From: Sympetrum striolatum
Lineage: Eukaryota; Arthropoda; Insecta; Odonata; Libellulidae
Length of the DNA: 64,000 bases
Assembly (NCBI GenBank): GCA_947579665.1
Contig: OX388347.1
Coordinates: 40,866,943-40,930,942 of the forward strand
Reading direction: 5' to 3'
Shown: positions 59,479 through 64,000 of the stretch, piece after piece
Layout of the letters: every line of letters begins with the position of its first letter
Position numbering within the stretch: position 1 is the first letter of the stretch
The notes under the pieces: model-generated
Database searches by the model: none
Told to the model about the DNA's origin: nothing
The model's input: only the letters and a program-made list of their open reading frames with translations
Made by a program: the position numbers and the translations under genes

Positions 59479-61429
59479 AACTAGGATACGAGCAGCGAAT
59501 CTCATTAAACTTAATGCATTTCTATTATTTGGGGAACTCACTGCTTGGTTGGTATCCAATTTAGCTCTCATAGGATATTTAAATTTGTTGGACATTCCAA
59601 TTATTGATTGTTAATTAATGTGGTAATTTTCATTTTTCCCAATGCTAAGAGTTAAAATAGCTCTAAAAGAATCAGTTTCATAGCTTAATTTTCCCAATGT
59701 TTATCAATAATTGTGATTTTCGATGAAAATTTCTTATTTAACTATTTAATTTTCACTTGCGTTAGTAAAAATACTCAATAAAATTTCAATACTATTTCAA
59801 ATAAATTGCCTACTGTTCCATAATAATACGTAATTTCTTATACCTATAAAGCGATCCTAGTGAATTAGAATTGAAATAGAAATAATATTAAATATATCTA
59901 GAATGATTACCATATGGCCTGATAATGACGAGAACTTACTCGCAAAAGGTTACGGAATAAACACAATGTGGAACTAATACATAGTCATTCTTTTCTCCAA
60001 ACTTTGAGGGATTTAGTCCGCTTAGTGACAGCATCTTTAATTGATTACTTCATCTTTGTGTTGATTATTTAGTTTCTCTTCCTGTGTATTAAATCCAATT
60101 TTAGATGAATTCATTACAGGCAGATTTCATCACCATTCATTAATTTATATATTTCATGATTTTTAACGAATAAAAAAGTTTTAAATGCAGAATTCTTCTA
60201 TAACAATAGTTGTTTTATAAAACCGATACAAAATTTTTTGCAACCACGAATTCATAATCTAAGTGTTCCAGTCAGGTAGATTTTTATATTCCGGAATCGA
60301 TAAGTTTTGTTAAGTTCATAAGTTAATATTACGGAGTTCGTTTCTAAAATAACTTTTACTGACATTAATTTAGGTACAATTACTAACTTTCTCCCTTTTT
60401 CGAATTGTTTGAAAACTGGATATTTTCCCCTGTTTGGCGTTAAGACTGAGCACTTATTGATATTTAATTATGTATTGTTTCCCTTCCGTTTGGAGAAGAT
60501 ACTTAAACATTAAATTATCTCAAGTATATGACAGAGATTATCATGACAGAGATATTTTGCTTATCATAACGTAGGAACAACGCACGCATTATCCATTTAC
60601 GTCGAATACGGATTGATTGTTAGAGTAACGTTTACCTATCGAATTTCTTGCCTAACTTGCTTGCCTAAAATGAATAAATTTATTTAGTTTCAGATTCCTA
60701 AGTTATTTCCTAAATGAGACTCTGGGAGAAAAATAAATTTCTATGACTTATACTAATTTAAGTTTAACCGATAAAAATTAACCAATTCTTTTGCAAAATA
60801 GCATTATATGACTAGCTTAATTCTTACAAAAGATTCAACTGTATACCTAATAAGTTTATTTGATTTTATTTATGGATTTTCCTGGCAATTTTTAGCTTCA
60901 CTTAAACTTGAATTTCAACTGAAATATTATCAAAATAAATACTTCCTGAGTATTCATCAGAAAATTAACGAACAAGATATTGATGATGATAGCCTAATAT
61001 CGTTTATGATTCTTTTGCGTCACTGAGTTTTTGCAATAAATATGCTTCATTTAATCAGAATAACCTCTCTGTGAAGTAGTGGCGAGGTATTAAGATTATT
61101 TTCCTTTCCTATAATATAAACATACTTGAACATAAATAGTGTTAACATTTTTTGGACAAAATGGAATTGGAATCTTGATTTCAATTAATCTGAAGAGTAA
61201 GATGCAAAAACGTTTTGAAAAGAAACTTGAAGAGTCAAACATTTAAAATAGTGCCACAGTCAAGATTATAGTGATTCTTAGACTAGTGGGCAAAGATAAT
61301 AGTTTTGATAGAGAAAATGTAGCGGGTACAAATATTCCTATAAATTTTTCATATCCTCATTTTACAATTTAAATTAGGAAACTTCGTTTAAAAAACACAC
61401 GAACCAAAAAGGACCAAATAATTTCTCGA
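59479..61429. other. AT-rich non-coding DNA
   Basis: No gene or element was recognised. The frame at 60808-61026 is AT-driven. Confidence 0.55.
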
Positions 61430-61964
61430 TAAAATTTGCAAGCGATGGACGTCAAAAATCAGCAACGCGAGGAAAAATTGCAAACGGAGAATCCATATCC
61501 ATAATAAACAGTTTCCTTTCGCGGACATTTTCAACGCTTCGTGATTAGAGCCTCCTCGTCATCCCAGACAGAGTCCCATTTGACATTCCGACACGCCGCC
61601 CAATTTGACAGACAGATACGCATCGCGCGGTGGATTTTCGGAAAAAAATCCCATCCCGAACGGGACGAAGACGCGGATCCGAAAAATGCACGTAGCAAAG
61701 AGAGTCTATATATCTCCATCGCAATTATTCATCCCCGACGCGCCCGAATCATCAGAAGGCGTCCTTCCGCTTTTCCAACGATACGAGTCTCAAATTTTCA
61801 TAACGAACCCGTACGGCAACTCTGGTAACCATGCATCAAAATCGTCCCACATCAGGATTTGATCAATCGCAACCATGCCATCCGTTCGTAGCGTCTCAAC
61901 TAGGCGTCTTCTACGAGGTACGTATAAATATTTCCAGAACTTATTTTTTTCGTTTAATGATTGA
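61430..61964. other. CpG-richer patch upstream of the mariner remnant
   Basis: Two plus frames (61541-61828 and 61605-61862) and a minus frame (61531-61719) overlap in different phases. None has a recognised motif. It is not readable as the N-terminus of the mariner transposase that follows. Confidence 0.4.
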
Positions 61965-62221
61965 ACCATTGCTCAAGTGCGAGACGTTATCAGTGCAGAT
62001 CTTCGCCTAACATTTGCGGACGTAGCTGGGATAGCCGATATTTCTGTTGGGAGCTGTCATGCCATTTTGCACCACTATTTGCGGATGCACCGCGTCTGCT
62101 AGCACGTGGTTTCCAAGAATCTTAGTGCTGAGCAGAAGGAAGAGAAGATGCTGTTGTCTGGTGATAATATCGCCATTGTGGATGAAGATCCCTTCTGGAC
62201 AGATTGATCATAGGTGACCAA
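61965..62221 (+). pseudogene. mariner-family transposase pseudogene fragment
   Basis: The frame reads TIAQVRDVISADLRLTF, then ADISVGSCHAILHHYLRMHR, then VC-stop-HVVSKNLSAEQKEE. This is the second helix-turn-helix (D-x-R-L-T-x-x-x-x-A-x-x-x-x-I-S-x-G-S-x-x-x-I-L-x-x-x-L-x-M-x-R-V) and linker of mariner transposases. Damage: an in-frame TAG after RVC; one base lost in the DPFLDR segment near 62193, after which LDRLIIGDQ continues in the next frame; and the usual G-D-E changed to G-D-Q. Only the first catalytic aspartate region is left. Catalytic residues two and three and the inverted repeats are absent. It ends about 150 bp before the transposon at 62373. Confidence 0.85.
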
Positions 62222-62362
62222 ACAGCAAAATGCAGGACCCCACGTTGGAACGCTTAAACCGCGACATTTTCCTCCTTTCCGCCGGAGCTTACAAACACGT
62301 GTCAACGTAAACAGGCACAGCACTGAAATTCCAGAACCAACAGGTACAGACTTGCACAGCTG
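62222..62362. other. GC-richer spacer
   Basis: Follows the mariner remnant. It cannot be read as a continuation of the transposase. Confidence 0.4.
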
Positions 62363-62372
62363 CACCCAAAAT
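62363..62372. other. Target-site duplication, left
   Basis: cacccaaaat, repeated exactly at 62797-62806 on the other side of the transposon copy. Confidence 0.8.
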
Positions 62373-62796
62373 CGTGGCCCGACAATTGTCCGCGCAGCAA
62401 CTGACCGCGTGACAACTGAGCGCGTAACAACTGAGTCCTACGACAACTGATCGCGTCTCGTTTTCAGGAAGCATTAAAGGAGAATTTTTTATTTAAAATT
62501 CGGAGTCCTGGTTGGGTTGGATTGGGTTGATAAGATTCCTGCCCAAAACTGTTATCCATAAGAATGCGTAGTAAAAAACATTTAGTGATTCAAGTATCTA
62601 ATCTAGTTTAATCAGTATTCGTTAAATAACTGCCGCTCTCTTGTTCCCACAAAATTCCTAAATTTCATATTGTTTTGTGTACTGTCCTCCAATTAATGCT
62701 TCCTGAAAAGGAGACGCGATTAGTTGCCGTGGTGCTCAGTTGTTACGCGGTCAGTTGTCTCGCGGTCAGTTGTCACGCAATTAGTTGTCGTGGATC
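62373..62796 (-). mobile_element. Non-autonomous DNA transposon with 15-bp-unit terminal repeats, copy 2
   Basis: Same family as 35999-36385 but in opposite orientation: the interior (gagtcctggttgggttgg, aactgttatccataagaat) is the reverse complement of copy 1. The left arm has five tandem units (gacaattgtccgcgc, agcaactgaccgcgt, gacaactgagcgcgt and two more); the right arm carries five in reverse complement, ending gttgtcgtggatc. Both arms join the interior at a tctcgttttcaggaagcatt-type box. A 10-bp direct duplication flanks it. A 9-11-bp target duplication with long, internally repeated termini points to a Mutator-like (MULE) element, as an inference; an 8-bp core would allow hAT. Confidence 0.88.
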
Positions 62797-62806
62797 CACC
62801 CAAAAT
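62797..62806. other. Target-site duplication, right
   Basis: cacccaaaat, exact copy of 62363-62372. Confidence 0.8.
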
Positions 62807-64000
62807 ATGCGACTCTATCTACCACCAGAATTTTACATTTCTCCTGCTCGGCGTTTTTACTGGAAAAATTAGTTCGGGGACGTTTTGAACGCACCTTGTA
62901 GAACGAGAGGTTTTTACGTCGCTCGCGAAGCAGGGACGTAAAAAAAATATATCCCGGTCCTTTTAATGCAAGGCTCTTCTCTTCCCCCAAAGATGTTTTT
63001 CTCCCGTATCCGACAAGGGAGATAAAACGAGGCTGTATCCCACCGGCGATGTGTCGCTCTTAGAGTCATTAGGCTTCGTCTCCATCCACTTACGAGGCAT
63101 TCTCCATCCCTCTCCCACGCATCCAGACAGTGCGGCTTTGAGGAAAAATGGGGAGTTCGACAAAGGGGGAGACCATGTAAGGTCACGTTCCTCTATTTTA
63201 ATCTGGGTTCCAGTTGGGATACGTAGGCTGTGACCCTGACTAGCTTAATTGGAAACCAACTTCTAGGAAATCCGAGTTAGGGAACCTCTGCCAGTCCTTT
63301 TCTCTCGAAAGAAGATTCTCCTCAAAGGAAAAGCGTCGAATCCAGAGAGAGGGCTTAGAGTGACCGGAGGGGGAGGCTCTGCGGCAGGAGGAAATGTTTA
63401 GGGCAGTCGATTTGCCCTATATTCCTCTGATGTGAAGGGACAGTCGATTTCCTTCTGTGATTTTCGCGGCTATTTTCCTCCGCGTCGATGCACAGCTTTA
63501 ATTTATAGGTTTTCGATCGTTTAGGGTACATTAGTCGCGGCTGTTTCAACTGTCAAAATTTTAATTGCGATGATGGTTTTATTTAGATTGCTGGAAAATG
63601 GAGGTGTATAAATCAGATCGTAACTTGCATATAACGCATTTAAATACGATTGATACCCATTATATTATGACATAATTGGAGATTCGCACCACATGAATTT
63701 AATTGCTGCACACTGCCTAGAAAAAGCTATGCATTAATTCACATGCGTTATCACATCAAATGCAACAAGTGATTGATAGATTTTATGTTATGAACTGGTA
63801 TATCTCTACTGAGGCATCATATAAACATTTTTTATGTCATATAATCTGCTACCAAAACACACTTATTTTAATTATGTGCAAAAATTATTCGAAGTATGCA
63901 CAGCAATATGAATATCGAAAATAAATGAGAGCTCGACAGCTAAATGAAATTTATAGGTAAACATTAATTTGCACCTGAAATAGCTGCTGCAGTTTTATCA
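62807..64000. other. GC-richer patch to 63560, then AT-rich DNA
   Basis: 62870-63560 is GC-richer, with several short frames on both strands that overlap in different phases (minus 62914-63186 and 62963-63163; plus 63051-63233) and lack known domains. 63560-64000 is AT-rich and featureless. Confidence 0.45.

Overview
This is a eukaryotic, AT-rich, almost gene-free stretch, most likely from an arthropod and probably an insect. The reasons are: no dense or operon-like coding; no open frame longer than about 190 codons; short direct tandem duplications; mariner/Tc1-type transposon remains; decayed non-LTR retrotransposon pieces; a tRNA-derived repeat; and a CpG-rich patch with motifs of the insect CTCF type. 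The species cannot be named from the sequence alone. The window could be intergenic DNA or the inside of a very long intron.

Layout. 1-12400 is AT-rich DNA broken by GC-richer, often purine-rich patches (about 3690-4320, 5870-6250, 7880-8630, 10900-11900), an 11-bp minisatellite (6571-6724), a 15-bp minisatellite (7691-7876) and a perfect 17-bp hairpin (9112-9148). 12403-14377 is bounded by two diverged direct repeats of about 135-145 bp. Between them lie a 77-bp mini-transposon (13152-13228) and a minus-strand LINE reverse-transcriptase fragment (13470-13718). 17043-17246 is a fold-back element. 19775-19897 is a smaller fold-back carrying a motif (TGATGAT..GCTGAAAC) that recurs, degraded, elsewhere. 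20407-20622, 26094-26345, 41431-41790 and 45645-46110 are two-copy tandem duplications of different ages.

Non-LTR fragments also occur at 25202-25383 (+), at 29000-29137 (-), and doubtfully at 21055-21255 (-). Mariner-type material occurs as a short inverted-repeat element at 28256-28361 (with a doubtful transposase-like frame just before it) and as a clear transposase pseudogene at 61965-62221. Two copies of one non-autonomous DNA transposon, in opposite orientation, sit 26 kb apart (35999-36385 and 62373-62796). Their terminal inverted repeats are built from variable numbers of a 15-bp unit, and the second copy has a perfect 10-bp target duplication. 53554-53800 looks like the 3' end of a minus-strand retroelement with a (CTAA)n tail. 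54008-56079 is a two-copy tandem array of a composite unit of about 1 kb, each with three internal half-units of about 317 bp, a CA microsatellite and a terminal hairpin.

The best candidate for a functional host element is the CpG-rich patch at about 50690-52160, which carries two CTCF-like motifs 154 bp apart in the same orientation; it may be a promoter or an insulator. The best unexplained open frame is 59038-59478 (+, 146 codons, no ATG), which may be a remnant of a mobile-element protein or an exon. No complete, confidently named host protein-coding gene was found, and no undescribed multi-gene system is evident.
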